64,000 nucleotides of DNA from Spinacia oleracea (taxonomy: Eukaryota > Streptophyta > Magnoliopsida > Caryophyllales > Amaranthaceae), in assembly GCF_020520425.1 (NCBI RefSeq), contig NC_079487.1, positions 60,798,719 to 60,862,718 of the forward strand, written 5' to 3'. The notes beneath the pieces were generated by a model. That model did not search any database. It was not told the origin of the DNA and worked only from the letters and a program-made list of their open reading frames with translations. This document shows, one piece after another, positions 1 to 11,506 of the stretch. The translations under genes were made by a program, and so were the position numbers. Within the stretch, counting starts at the first letter, position 1. The number at the start of each line of letters is the position of its first letter.

Positions 1-592
1 GAGATTGTGGCTTGATTATGTTGCATGATTAAGGATTTTAGTTCACTTAAAATCTAACCAACATAGTAAGAGCCTTAAGTTCCAAACTTTAAAATTGAGT
101 TAAAAGGTGCCATGCCAAAATAACACTTACTTAGATAACCTTTACATCAATCTTAATAATAGTTTTCCGCCATAGCGAGGTGTTACTTATTGATTCTAAA
201 GGGGTAAGGTACACAAATAATTGTGAGTACATGTTAGTTTTGGTGAAACTCAACTATATAAGTAAGGAGTCCTTTTAAGTCGTGGCAAATGCGATAGGTT
301 TACCTAATAAGTTCTTTGACGTACCTATCAACCAAGAGTAGTTTCTAGACTATTAGCAAAGGCTTTGCTTACCTAAAATATTTTAGAATTGAGTCTAAAT
401 ACATAATGTGCTTAATTCTTCAAAGATTTAAGGATCTTGGAATCATTTTATTCACCCCTGCCGGGAACACATAACTTGGATAAAATGCTTAATAAATGAT
501 AAATTATCCATGTATTCAAGAATTTAAGTTTATTAAGAGAAACTGTGAATGGTTATTTATTTGTTTATTCTTTTTCAATTGTAGTTTTAACT

Positions 593-1243
593 ATGGCAAG
601 CAACAATTCATTCAACATCCGATCAATTCTCGAAAAGGAGAAGTTGAATGGGAAAAACATCCGATTAATTCTCGAAAAGGAGAAGTTGAATATTCTGAAG
701 TACCTGAAAAGGCACAAAGATGATTTCCTGGTCTATGGTGGAGATGATGAATTAATTGTTAAAGGCTATACGGACACAAGTTTCTAAACCGACAAAGATG
801 ATTACAGATCACATTCTGGGTTTGTCTCCTGCCTCAACGGAGGTGCAATAAGCTGGAAAAGTGCTAAGCAAAGCACCATTGCGGATTCTACAACTGAAGC
901 GGAGTACATTGCTGCACATGAAGCAGCAAAGGAAGCTATTTGGCTAAGGAAGTTTATAGGTGAACATGGTGTAGTCCCCTCCATTAAAGGACCAATAGCT
1001 CTATATTGTGATAATAATGGAGCTATTTCACAAGCAAAGGAGCCTAGACACCACCAGAGAGTCAAGCATGTACTTCGTAGATTTCACCTTCTACGAGAGT
1101 TCGTTGATAGAAAAGAAGTCGAGATAAGCAAGATTGGAACTGATGACAACATCTCGGATCCATTAACTAAACCTCTGCCGCAGGCGAAGCACAACTCGCA
1201 CACTGCAGCTATGGGAATCAAGCATGTTGGAGAATGGCTTTGA
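593..1243 (+). pseudogene. Copia gag start fused in frame to RNase H
   Basis: Translation from the ATG at 593 starts MASNNSF and RSILEKEKLNG, which resembles the N terminus of Copia gag. After about 30 codons it passes directly into the sequence before RNase H (FLVYGGDDELIVKGYTDTSF). One in-frame TAA at 785-787 follows where Copia proteins usually have Gln (SFQTD). Beyond it the RNase H reads through to TGA at 1241. The acidic motifs YTD, TTEAEY, YCDNNG and TDDNISDP are visible. In the family, RNase H removes the RNA strand of the cDNA hybrid. Everything between gag and RNase H is missing, so this is a deletion product and probably not functional. Confidence 0.8.
615..698 (+). repeat. 42-bp in-frame tandem duplication at the gag/RNase H junction
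   Basis: Two adjacent units begin ACATCCGAT(C/T)AATTCTCG and continue AAAAGGAGAAGTTGAAT. Each is 42 bp, so the reading frame is kept and 14 codons are repeated. It lies at the point where gag switches to RNase H, which suggests the deletion and the duplication arose together. Confidence 0.85.
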
Positions 1244-2063
1244 TGTCCTTATTTAATGTTTTAAAGTTTTAGAGTTTAATCCTTTGTAAAACGTTATTGG
1301 TTAACCATGCACATAAATGAATAGAATTCATTTTTCCATTTAATTTGTGGTTTATTAAATGATGGGTCCCTTCAAATTGACGATATATTCAAGATAGACT
1401 GTCAGGACCAGTCCTGTGACTAAGAAATGTCTATCAAGTGAACTTGAATGCCAAAAGTTGAAAATGGTCCCTGGTCGGAGTTTTCTATAAAGATGGACGC
1501 ATAGAAAACGTTAGACGACTAGAATGCAAGATGACTAGTAGTTCTGTTTCTTGAACTATGTGGACATGGCAATGTCCCAATCATTTGCATAGATACTTAC
1601 TTTGGGAAGACTAGTATCGGACAGACCTATGAAACTTTACTGTAAGAGATGAAAATCTGTCATAAGTAAATTTCATTAAAATTATTAGACACTAATCCTC
1701 AATACTTGAGTGATTTGAGATTACTTGTTTGAGAACTGCTTACTTTGACGTTGTCAACCGTCGCACCGTAAAAGGAGGCTATAAAGGCAACACTCGGGTA
1801 ATCACCTATCAAACGAAGTCTAATCTCAAGATCGCAAGATTGGGATTGTCCTCCCATAAATCGGGATAAGATGCTGAAAGTTGTACAAGGCCACTCGGAG
1901 AGCTAGAAACTGTAAAATGCATGGCCGTGCTCAAATGAATCATAGACTATGATTATCTGTTTATTTGATCAGTTGAACTCTGAAACCGAGAAACACCTCT
2001 GGACATAATAAGGATGGCAACTCTTACCTTATGTTAAAGGAATTAGGAAATGCACACCTTAGG

Positions 2064-2076
2064 ACAAGTGGGAGAC
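2064..2076 (+). other. Polypurine tract of the plus-strand Copia element
   Basis: ACAAGTGGGAGAC lies immediately before the LTR start at 2077. In LTR retrotransposons this tract primes second-strand DNA synthesis. The same motif flanks the 3' LTRs at 4242 and 61,193 in reverse orientation. Confidence 0.75.
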
Positions 2077-2866
2077 TGAAGGAAATAATGCCCTTGGTCC
2101 AAGTATGCATTTAATGTTAAGTCTAATAAATGCGGTTTAGTGTTAATTATACAAGTTAATAATTCAGTGAGATCAAGTGAACTGTATGCCTAGCTAGAGG
2201 CCGCTTCAGTTCAAGTGGAATTAATAATATTAATCCACAGCTTACTCTTGACTGAACCCGTAGGGTCACACAAATAGTACGTGAACGGATCAAGTATTTA
2301 AAGGATTTAAATACTCCATTTATGAATATTCGGAATCGACGGATCTCGGTTCCAGTGGGAGCTGAAATCGTCAAAAGGCAAATTATGGATACTCCGGAAA
2401 CGATGATATTGCCGGAAACGGAAATATGGATCGTATCGGAAATATAAATATTATCCAAGTCGTAGATGTTGCCGGAAACGGAAACATGGTACGTATCGGA
2501 AAATATTATCGGAAACGGAAATATTGCCGGAATCGGAAATATTGCCGGAAACGGAAATATTGTCAGAATCGGAAATATTATCGGAATCGGAAAATAATTC
2601 CGGAATCGGAAACATTAAATATTTGTTCGAAACGGAAATTAATTCCGGAATCGGAAATGTTAAATATTGTTCGAATCCTAAATGAATTCTGGAATCGGAA
2701 AATTAATCGGAAGCGCGTCGTACGAAATAAGCATCGGACGAGCTTGCTAGACGAAGGCCCAGCGCGAAGCCAGGCCCACGCCTAGCAAGCCCAGTGCGCA
2801 CAACAGCAAGCCAAAGGCACGCCAGACCCAGCGCAAGGCCAGGCCCAGCGCGCCATGGCTGCGAGC
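2077..2866 (+). repeat. Copia 3' LTR, truncated
   Basis: It starts with TG after the polypurine tract and matches the reverse complement of the LTR at 2867-4241. It covers only about the first 790 bp of a roughly 1.38-kb LTR. From about 2393 to 2700 it contains many short units of the type CCGGAATCGGAAATATT. It ends abruptly at the terminal TGTTAGGTTATG of the next element. Confidence 0.85.
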
Positions 2867-4241
2867 TGTTAGGTTATGATACTATAACTTAATATAAATC
2901 ATGCGGAAAAACCATTAAATCCAGGAATCCAAATTAATTGCCACATAACAATTAGCATAATTAGGATGCATACTCTTTGTAGCGTGCCCTCCCTTGCTGC
3001 GCCCGAACCGAACAAGAACAAGTCTTTAGGACTCCAAGTGTCGTCCCTACGTAGAAAGTCCACAGCACGTCCGGATCTGCCCTAAGTTTGACTAACTAGA
3101 ATCGCCCTTAAGGTACTATTATTTTCGGCTGATTTGAGGGCAAATAAGTGACTGAATTTTTGCTTAAAATTCTCTCTTTTTGAATACTTAAAACTTGTTA
3201 TAAACTGTGAGACACATATTTATAGGCTATGGAAAAGGTGTTGGAATCCTTCTAGGAAACGAATTAATTAACTAGAATCTAATTAAAACTCTATTACTTA
3301 ATTTATCCATTAGGAATAGGAATTTAATCATTAAACGAATCCTACACAATATAGGTTTCATACGGAAGCACAAACACTCACACGAGCATGACCCGCATGC
3401 GCGCAGGCCATGCCCGTGCAAAGCCCACGGAGCCACGAATCCCACGCGAGCGCGCTGCAGCCTAGGCGCGCGCTGGGCCTGCCTTGAGGGGGGCATGGCG
3501 CAGCCTTAGGCTGTTTGTGTGGCGTGCCTTGCTTGCTAGACGTGGGCCTGGCTTCGCGCTGGGCCTTCGTCTAGCAAGCTCGTCCGATGCTAATTCGTAC
3601 GACGCGCTTCCGATTAATTTCCCGATTCCATAATTCATTTCCGATACGAACAATATTTAACATTTTCGATTCCGGAATTAATTTCCGTTTCGAACGAATA
3701 TTTAATATTCCATCTCCGAAATTATTTTCCGATTCCGATAATATTTCCGATTCCGACAATATTTCCGTTTCCGGCAATATTTCAGATTCCGGCAATATTT
3801 CCATTTCCGATAATATTTTCCGATACGTACCATGTTTCCGTTTCCAGCAACATCTACGACTTGGATAATATTTATATTTCCGATACGATCCATATTTCCA
3901 TTTCCGGCAATATCATTGTTTCCGGAGTATTCATTTATTTGCCTTTGACGATCTCAGCTCCCACGGAAACCAAGATCCATGGATTCTGAATATCCATAGA
4001 TGGAGTATTTAATGTCATTAAATACTTGATCCGTTTACGTACTATTTGTGTGACCCTACGGGTTCAGTCAAGAGTAAGCTGTGGATTAATATCATTAATC
4101 CACTTGAACTGAAGCGGCCTCTAGCTAGGCATACAGTTCACTTGATCTCACTGAATTATTAACTTGTATATTTAATACTGAACCGCATTTATTAGACTTA
4201 TTATTAAATGCATACTTGGACCAAGGGCATTATTTCCTTCA
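2867..4241 (-). repeat. Copia 3' LTR, complete (1375 bp)
   Basis: On the plus strand it runs from TGTTAGGTTATGATAC to ATTATTTCCTTCA, so it is TG...CA bounded. The reverse of the polypurine tract (TTTCCCACTTGTCC) follows at once, which makes it the 3' LTR of a minus-strand element. It is closely similar to the LTR at 59,811-61,192. The U3-side segment 3590-3910 is a run of short variants of TTCCGATTCCGGAATATT. Confidence 0.9.
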
Positions 4242-5029
4242 GTTTCCCACTTGTCCTTAGGAACAAGTGTGCATTTCCTAATTCCTTTGTCACTCGATGC
4301 TTGCTCTTGAACATAAGGTAAGAGTTGTCATCCTTATTATGTCCAGAGGTGTTTCTCGGTTTCAGAGTTCAACTGATCAAATAAACAGATAATCATAGCC
4401 TATGATTCATCTGAGCACGGCCATGCATTTTACAGTTTCTAGCTCTCTGAGTGGCCTTGTACAACTTTCAGCATCTCATCCCGATTTATGGGAGGACAAT
4501 CCCAATCTTGCGATCTTGAGATTAGACTTCGTTTGATAGGTGATTACCCGAGCGTTGCCTTTATAGCCTCCTTTTACGGTGCGACGGTTGACAACGTCAA
4601 AGTAAGCAGTTCTCAAACATGTAATCTCAAATCACTCAGGTATTTAGGATTAGTGTCTAATAATTTTAATGAAATTTACTTATGACAGATTTTCATCTCT
4701 TACAGTAAAGTTTCATAGGTCTGTCCGGTACTAGTCTTCCCAAAGTAAGTATCTATGCAAAAGATTGCGACATTGCCATGTCCACATAGTTCAAGAAACA
4801 AAACTACTAGTCATCTTGCATTCTAGTCGTCTAACGTTTTCTATGTGTCCATCTTTATAGAAAACTCCGACCAGGGACCATTTTCAACTTTTGACATTCA
4901 AGTTCACTTGATAGACATTTCTTAGTCACAGGACTGGTCCTGACAGTCTATCTTGAATATTTCGTCAAATTGAAAGGACTCATCATTTAATACTAAACCA
5001 AGATTAAATTGAATATGAAAATACATTTC

Positions 5030-8000
5030 ATATATGATAAATGTTCAACCCCAATGTTCTACAACCATGGGCCTCAAACCCATCTTTAAAATAGTTCATG
5101 GAATTCAAAGCTATGATTGATTTCCAGTGCTACAATGTGAGTGTTGCTTCTCACTTGTTGCATAGGTTTAGTTATCATGCTTTGCCAATCTTAATATCCT
5201 TTTCATCGAATGTTCTTCGAGATAGGATGATAAGATATTTTGAGTACGTTTATTTTGTGATCTAATCTTTCTTGCTACAATAGTGGTTCTACGCATTTCT
5301 CAGTGAAGAACCATCAAGTCAGCAGACGTCTTTCTTGCTTCAAGAGTGGTTCTACGCATTTTGCAATGAAGAACCATCAAGCCAGTAAACAGGTGATCTA
5401 CACAAGTTCAATGAAGAACTTTAAACAACCCTGTTTTATTGCTTCTTAGGCAATAATTACTTTTACTTCAACTGTTTAGGTTCTAGTGATGCTTTGTTTG
5501 GATTTACTTATCCAAGCAGTTCACGGATATGTGGAAGACTTTCCATCTGTATCTCAGAACATAGAAATTAATATTTAATTTCCCACGCAACAACTCATGG
5601 TCTCCAATCCATGTTGCCATTTCAAAATACAATGCTCTTTAGCTCGTCCTTGTCAATGGTTAACTACAAAGGAATCTTTCTTGATCCTTTGCCAGTGTTT
5701 ATGCGTGTAGCATCAATATTTAGCATATCTTTATTTCCTTGAATCAAGAACTACTCTTATGTACTTTTCAAGTACCATAAGTTTTTCTTGATCTCAATCT
5801 AGTTGATCTTTACTTAGATCAATAGAGATTGGTATATGTTCGTCATGCCTAAAGTCATACGATACGTTTTTGGCGATCCATATATTATATCATACATGAT
5901 AAATTCTTTTGCAGAATAATTCCCAATTGAATTCTATTCATGTAACTTTAGCTCATCTAGTTTCAGTAGATACTAAATCCAGCTAAATTCTTTGACATAT
6001 AATATAGGTTTAAGAATCTCATTTAGACTCTTTGATGTTTAACTTAGTAAATGCTTATACATAGTTCAAACATTCTTTACTTAGATTTATTCACATGGGT
6101 CGAATATCTCCAATGGAGTCTTTCGTGTTTGATTTAGTAAATGCCATTACTTAATCTAAAACAATATTATAAGATCTTTGTAAATAGATCTGAATACCCA
6201 GTATGTACTAAGTTTCGCCTTGGTCCATCATTGATGATTAATTTCAAATCTAAGTCATTAGCATTTGAATGTTATTTCACAATAGAGAGATATGTGCGTG
6301 ATACACATAGCACCAATTTAGTTTTATGTACTCCCACTAAACTTCTTATATATCTATAAGAATCATGTACATTTTATGAAACTAAAATACTTATTAGCTT
6401 CACTAAAATACAGTTCTGATTCCCAATTGCTTGCTTAAATCTGTACTTAGATTTCATAAGCTAGCTTTCCTTTTCAAGCATTTATTTGGATCCACAAATC
6501 CTATGACATGCCATGTACATAGTTTATTCCAACATTTGATTGAGGAATACGTTTTGTCATCCAATTGCCATATGTACCAATATGCAATCATTGCTTGATT
6601 TATAGACTTGAGCATTACGATTATGCATGAGGTTTCAACACAATCCATGCCATGAATTTGCTTGTAACCTGTAGCAACTAATCAAGCTTTGTGTGTGAAC
6701 ACAATTCCATGTTTGATGGTTTTTATCCTTAAAACCAATTCACAACCAATAGGTGTGAAACTATTCTTGCAAATCAACAAAATGTCAATTTTGTCATCAA
6801 AACATTAGTTATGTTTTATGGCCTTTAACCGTATAAAACATTTGAGTCTATATATGGCCTCTAACCATTTTAGGGAATCTAGGTTTCGTCATAGCTTTCT
6901 TACAAGTCACAAACTTATTAATCTACATGATAATAGTTTGACTGTAAGTTGTAGGTTTCTTCACTATCTAATAGAAGAATCTCATAGCTTTAGTGACCTG
7001 AACTCCATGTTTCTTCACTATCTAATAGAAGAATCTCATAGTTTCAGTGCCTTACTTGGGTATAGAACATCAAACAATAGAATATCTTTGAATATTCCGT
7101 TTCTCCTTTAAGCACTTGTAAAGTCTTCTAAGAGATGTCTATTCTTTAAAGCCACTTCTAAAGTTCTTAAAGAATAAGTGTTCGGATTTTCTGAAGAACT
7201 TCGAAAAGCCTCCGGAATGTCCGTTTATGTTTGTTGTTCGCCTCGAAGACTTTCGAAGTCTATTTTCTCCCACTTGTCATTTTGGAAACGAATCTCCAAA
7301 AGGACATTATTATTTCGAGCAAACAAACATTATGTTCTCAAAAATTCGTGGTAGAAACAATACCCTTGTGTCTCATTTGAATAAATCACAATGAAACATA
7401 TATCTATTCTTGGGCCTTAGTTTGTTGAATAACAAACGCTAAGCTCCCACTGAGTTTAGCAACTCTTTAGATATATATTATTGAAAAGATATTCTGAAAT
7501 TACTTTTCAATAGCTTTAACGAATTTGGTTTAGTTTGGTGGTAGTTGAGCATTTTGTTTTAGAAATTATAGGAAAAGTCTTTAGGATTCATCATTGATCG
7601 AATCAAATACTAATTGACTTCGATCATTCCAACTTAGATATGCCATATCTTATGGAGCTAGATCGTGAAATTACAACACACAATCATTGATGATCATTTT
7701 TGGTCTCAAGTAATCATCAACATGATATATCCTAGATCTTTATGATTTCTTTCCATGTTGATTTTATACTTCTGAATCTTTGAACTAGCCAAACAGATTC
7801 AAACTTATATCACTTTGAGTAAATAAACCAATATTCACTCAAATTTAGGTGAAATAATAAAGTCATAAAATCTTTCTTTAGCTTTGAACTCTATCGTCTA
7901 GGCGTTCTAACAATAGTTCATATCTTTTGTTACTTTCAACAAGTAAGACTAGCTTGTCTTGAATTGATCTAGAAATCAATCAACTTTCAAAAGTCCATCA

Positions 8001-8900
8001 AAACAGAGCTTATGAATGTTAACTTGTTGATATGGTCTAAGTAACAATGCCAAAGATTTGAGGAACTTAAATCAAGAGATTGATTTGAACCTAGTAAAGT
8101 TCTTATTGTTAAAGAGTTGTTTGTTTTAATCAAGCATATTGACACAGTCCGTAAATTACCATTTTCATTCAAATAAACAAACAAACAAGCATTGTTTTTG
8201 TTTTTCTGAATGTGAGTCTTTCTGTGTTTGAAAACAGAAATTTAGGTATGCTGATTATGGAACAAAAATAGCTATTAAGTTCCAGCCTTAAAAGGACTTA
8301 AAACAAACTAGATGACCCTACAACTAATGTAGCATTGCCATGCTTCATTTCCCACTTGTAGGCCATTAGTGTAGCCTAGCTTCCATTATTTGAGTTATTA
8401 CCGAAGTAAGAACCTCAAGCGGTATACGATACCAAGGAAGTTTGATTGCTAGGTCACTTCTCTTAAACATAAACTTATAGGTAGAAACGGAATCGTAAAT
8501 TCCTTTCATTTGTTCCTCGTTTTCCTATTTCTTGTACCCTTTCTTATAGTCTTAAGAATTGAATTCTTTAGTGTTGACTTTTATACTTTGTTAGACATGT
8601 CCAATGTCACTCCAACAAAGTTCTTACCATTTTATTTATGTTGAATATTCTTTTCAACTAGATGATCTTACCAGAAGCTTCTAAAGTTCTCTAAGCATCA
8701 ATCTATTCGAATGTCTAGGGACTAGACTCATTCAAGAATTAAATGGAAAAAGATATTAGGTTGTTAACCATTGGTAAAGCTGAGCGTTTAAACTCAATGC
8801 TTTATGATCTCAAAACTACATTGTATTTTGAATTCACAAGCACCAATCGGTTTGCCATTCGACTTTGATATTCGAAAACAACCATAAAAGTCGCTATAAG
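5030..8900 (-). pseudogene. Degenerate Copia pol
   Basis: Only short open stretches remain. Near 6454-6648 the minus strand reads the reverse-transcriptase segment around VMLKSI and YWYIWQLDDK, where the family has a WQMDVKTAFLNG-type motif. Near 7987-8070 it reads LWHCYLDHINKLT, corresponding to the GAG-pre-integrase motif LWHxRLGH. The stretch near 7240-7380 lines up with the integrase C-terminal region at 28,800-28,930. Stops and frameshifts are frequent throughout. A close copy with the same lesions lies at 61,193-64,000. No functional protein is expected. Confidence 0.65.
6950..7055. repeat. Short internal duplication within degenerate Copia
   Basis: TTTCTTCACTATCTAATAG plus AAGAATCTCATAG occurs twice in tandem, about 57 bp apart. 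The same duplication is present in the other copy near 63,834-63,925, so it arose before the two copies separated. Confidence 0.75.
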
Positions 8901-9129
8901 AAACGTACATTTAAATTGCTCATTTTCTCTCATTTCCGTGAATCGTTCTTGGATTCACTACCAGTCGAGGAAATTTACTGTTACCTTTCTAAAAGGATTT
9001 ACTGCAGTGCAAGATATTTAATTATAAACAATAATTAAAATATACATTGAAGCATGCAAAGTCTAACATTTATCATGAGTAATAACTTGAAAATTAAAGC
9101 AATCATGCAATTTAAACAAGTCATTTGCA

Positions 9130-9615
9130 TTTTATTCGATTTTATTGTTCCGGAAGGTGTGAATAAAATGATTCCAAGATCCTTAAATCATTGAAGAATT
9201 AAGCACATTATGTATTTAGACTCAATTCTAAAATATTTTAGGTAAGCAAAGCCTTTGCTAATAGTCTAGAAACTACTCTTGGTTGATAGGTACGTCTAAG
9301 AACTTATTAGGTAAACCTATCGCATTTGCCACGACATAAAAGGACTCCTTACTTATATAGTTGAGGTTCACCAAAACTAACATGTACTCACAATTATTTG
9401 TGTACCTTACCCCTTTAGAATCAATAAGTAACATCTCTCTATGGCGGAAAACTATTACTAAGATTGATGTAAAGGTTATCTAAGTAAGTGTTATTTTGGC
9501 ATGGCACCTTTTAACTCAATTTTAAAGTTTGGAACTTAAGGCTCTTACTATGTTGGTTAGATTTTAAGTGAACTAAAATCCTTAATCATGCAACATAATC
9601 AAGCCACAATCTCAT
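9130..9615. repeat. Inverted copy of window bases 1-480 (Copia leader)
   Basis: The end of this stretch, AACATAATCAAGCCACAATC, is the reverse complement of the window start, and similarity continues to about base 450 of the window. It represents the untranslated leader of the same Copia family in opposite orientation. Similarity ends where the plus-strand element moves into its gag start. Confidence 0.8.
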
Positions 9616-10839
9616 GCATAATTAAGACATATTTAAAGCAATAAATAACTTAAAACATGCATAAGATATAAATTTGATCTAGTATGGCCCGACTTCATCT
9701 TGAAGCTTCAACTTCAAAGTCCGTCTTGAAAATGGATTGGAAACTCCGTCTTGAATTCTCCATGGGAGGCGCCATTTTCTTCAAATAGGATCAGCTATAA
9801 TTAAACTAATTACAACTATTTGATGGTACGCAGACCATATTTAAATTGAAAAAACTTTGGTGCATTAGACCAATATTACATTCAAATTAATGGTACGCAA
9901 ACCATATTTTTTATCCTATTTGGGTCATACTAGTCACTTTCAATAACCTGCAAAACAGTACATATACAATATATATACCATTTACCCATTCATTATCATG
10001 AATGGCCCACATAGCTGGTTAGTAAAACATATTATGCATCACATAAACATTTGCAGCAATTAATCAAGGCTTCCAATAATCTACCAATTATTCAATCCTT
10101 ATTAATTCTAATCAAGTTGTTTTAACCTTAAAGGAATGTAGACCTAATCAAGAGTTTATGCCTATAACGCTCCCACTTAAACCAATAAATTTACATGCTT
10201 TACTAATTTTAAAAATAAAAATGTATTTCCTAGTCTAACCGGAAACATACAAATTTAATTAAAATTTAAAGCTCATATAAATTTATAATTGTATCCTTTT
10301 AATTTATTTTCAGTTGAATTAAATGAATGAATTTAAATTAATTCAAGGTTTTAATTTTAGTATAATAATTAGATTATTCAAAATTAAATTCCGAGAAAAC
10401 AATTTAAATTATGAATTTTAAAATTAATTAAAATCGTTTCCGAACTGAAAATTCAAAATTAAAATTAAAATGAACCAATCGGGTCAAGACAAGGCCATGG
10501 GCTTGCGCCCATGCCTCGTCAAGTCCAACAAGCAACAAACCCCTTGTCACTCGATTGATCGTAACGCAAAGCCCAAGCATCAATGCACCAATGCAGCAGG
10601 CCCAGCGAGCCACGCTTGCGCGCATCCCACTCGCCCATCGCATTGACACTCTGTTGTGCATGTTGTTGCCTTGGCTGCTTGCCTTGGCGTGCTTGCTGGG
10701 CGAGGCAACGCACGTTGTGGTGCAGCATCCATCGCTGCCCACACGTGCTTGCCTTGCTCGCTGCACTTGCCTTGCCCCTCGCCCACTCGCCCACGCTGCA
10801 CACAACATTCGACACAAGGCAGCGTGCACACCAACTGCT

Positions 10840-11400
10840 TTTGTACCTGGGGTTGCTGTTGGTCACCTTATGACATGCACTGGTTGAGTGTCTCGCACCC
10901 TTATAGATATCACATACCACATGTAGCCATTCATAGTCGATCTTCTAATCCACTATATGTCCCTTTTCATTATGGAATTGAATGGATTTAGGACAGATTT
11001 GACCTATGTTGACTTCAACCAGGACCCTAGCATCCATCAGTTTGTCTCGATTGAGTGTAGCCTGATCAACTTTAATTACAGGGCCTACAACTCTAACTAT
11101 CTTGTTGATACTTTTCTCCCCCCAATATTTTACATCTAGCCCAGGCATTTTGATCTAGATAGGTATGGTTTTGACTAGTCTTTGGCCAAATTCACATCAG
11201 GATCCCATGGTTGAGTGGTTTGGAATCAAAGAACTTAGGGCCACTTTTCAAGATTTTGTTACGGTTTTCCATTGTTGTGAACCTTACCAGGAACATCCCT
11301 TTCCCAGTTAGAGCAACTTTATCGATTCCCATCTTTCCCTAAATGCGATGAAAGAAACCTTCCATTACATTTTGGGGTGGGTTTGCCCCCAAAACATAAC
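10840..11400 (-). pseudogene. L1-type LINE ORF1 remnant (DUF4283-like and zinc knuckle)
   Basis: On the minus strand, frames between 11,400 and 10,840 give CYVLGANPPQN, GKGMFLVRFTT, MPGLDVKYWGEKS, VGPVIKVDQATLNRDKLM and ARVLVEVNIG. These resemble the DUF4283 region found in plant L1-type ORF1 proteins, which bind RNA. After the DUF4283 part the sequence reads YEWL, VVCDIYKGARHSTSAC, a CCHC knuckle in which the second Cys is Tyr. Several frameshifts and stops (for example just after GHIVD) break the frame. ORF2 (endonuclease and reverse transcriptase) is absent because the Copia element lies where it should continue. Confidence 0.65.
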
Positions 11401-11464
11401 AAGAAATCGAAGATTTTCAGTAAGTAACCTCATCTTCAATGTCTTCCAATTCAATATGTACCAA

Positions 11465-11499
11465 TTTTTTTTTTTTTTTGGGGGGGGGGGGGGGGGGGG
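11465..11499 (+). repeat. Homopolymer tract T15-G20
   Basis: Fifteen T are followed by twenty G. On the minus strand this is a C-run followed by an A-run. Such a tract is prone to slippage and to sequencing or assembly error, so its exact length should not be trusted. It sits between the DUF4283 part of the LINE remnant and the triplicated segment. Confidence 0.9.
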
Positions 11500-11506
11500 A
11501 CATTCA

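Larger units (their letters stand above)
1..2866 (+). mobile_element. Copia LTR retrotransposon, internally deleted, 3' part
   Basis: Plus-strand Copia remnant entering from the left window edge. Bases 1-480 are leader sequence that recurs inverted at about 9130-9615. A short gag start joined to RNase H follows (593-1243), then an untranslated stretch, a polypurine tract just before 2077, and an LTR beginning TGAAGGAAATAATG. The LTR stops at 2866, where a minus-strand copy of the same family starts, so it is truncated by that insertion. Protease, integrase and most of the reverse transcriptase are absent, so the element could only have moved with proteins supplied in trans. The 5' LTR would lie left of the window. 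Confidence 0.85.
2867..10850 (-). mobile_element. Copia LTR retrotransposon, 3' LTR intact, 5' end missing
   Basis: Minus-strand element of the same LTR family as 1-2866 and 59,811-64,000. Reading the plus strand it has the LTR (2867-4241), the polypurine tract, a heavily degenerate pol region (about 5000-8900), then leader sequence (about 9130-10,850). The leader includes a GC-rich block near 10,480-10,850 comparable to the one at 35,780-36,240. No primer-binding site or 5' LTR follows; the sequence changes to a LINE remnant near 10,840. It inserted in the LTR of the element to its left. The right boundary is approximate. Confidence 0.8.

Noticed and set aside
10555-10920. Overlapping open frames on both strands in GC-rich DNA
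   Set aside because: Low-complexity GC block (GCTTGC/GCACGC) inside a Copia leader; the frames are mutually exclusive and match no family. The same applies to 25,564-25,857, 35,815-36,218 and 37,293-37,779.
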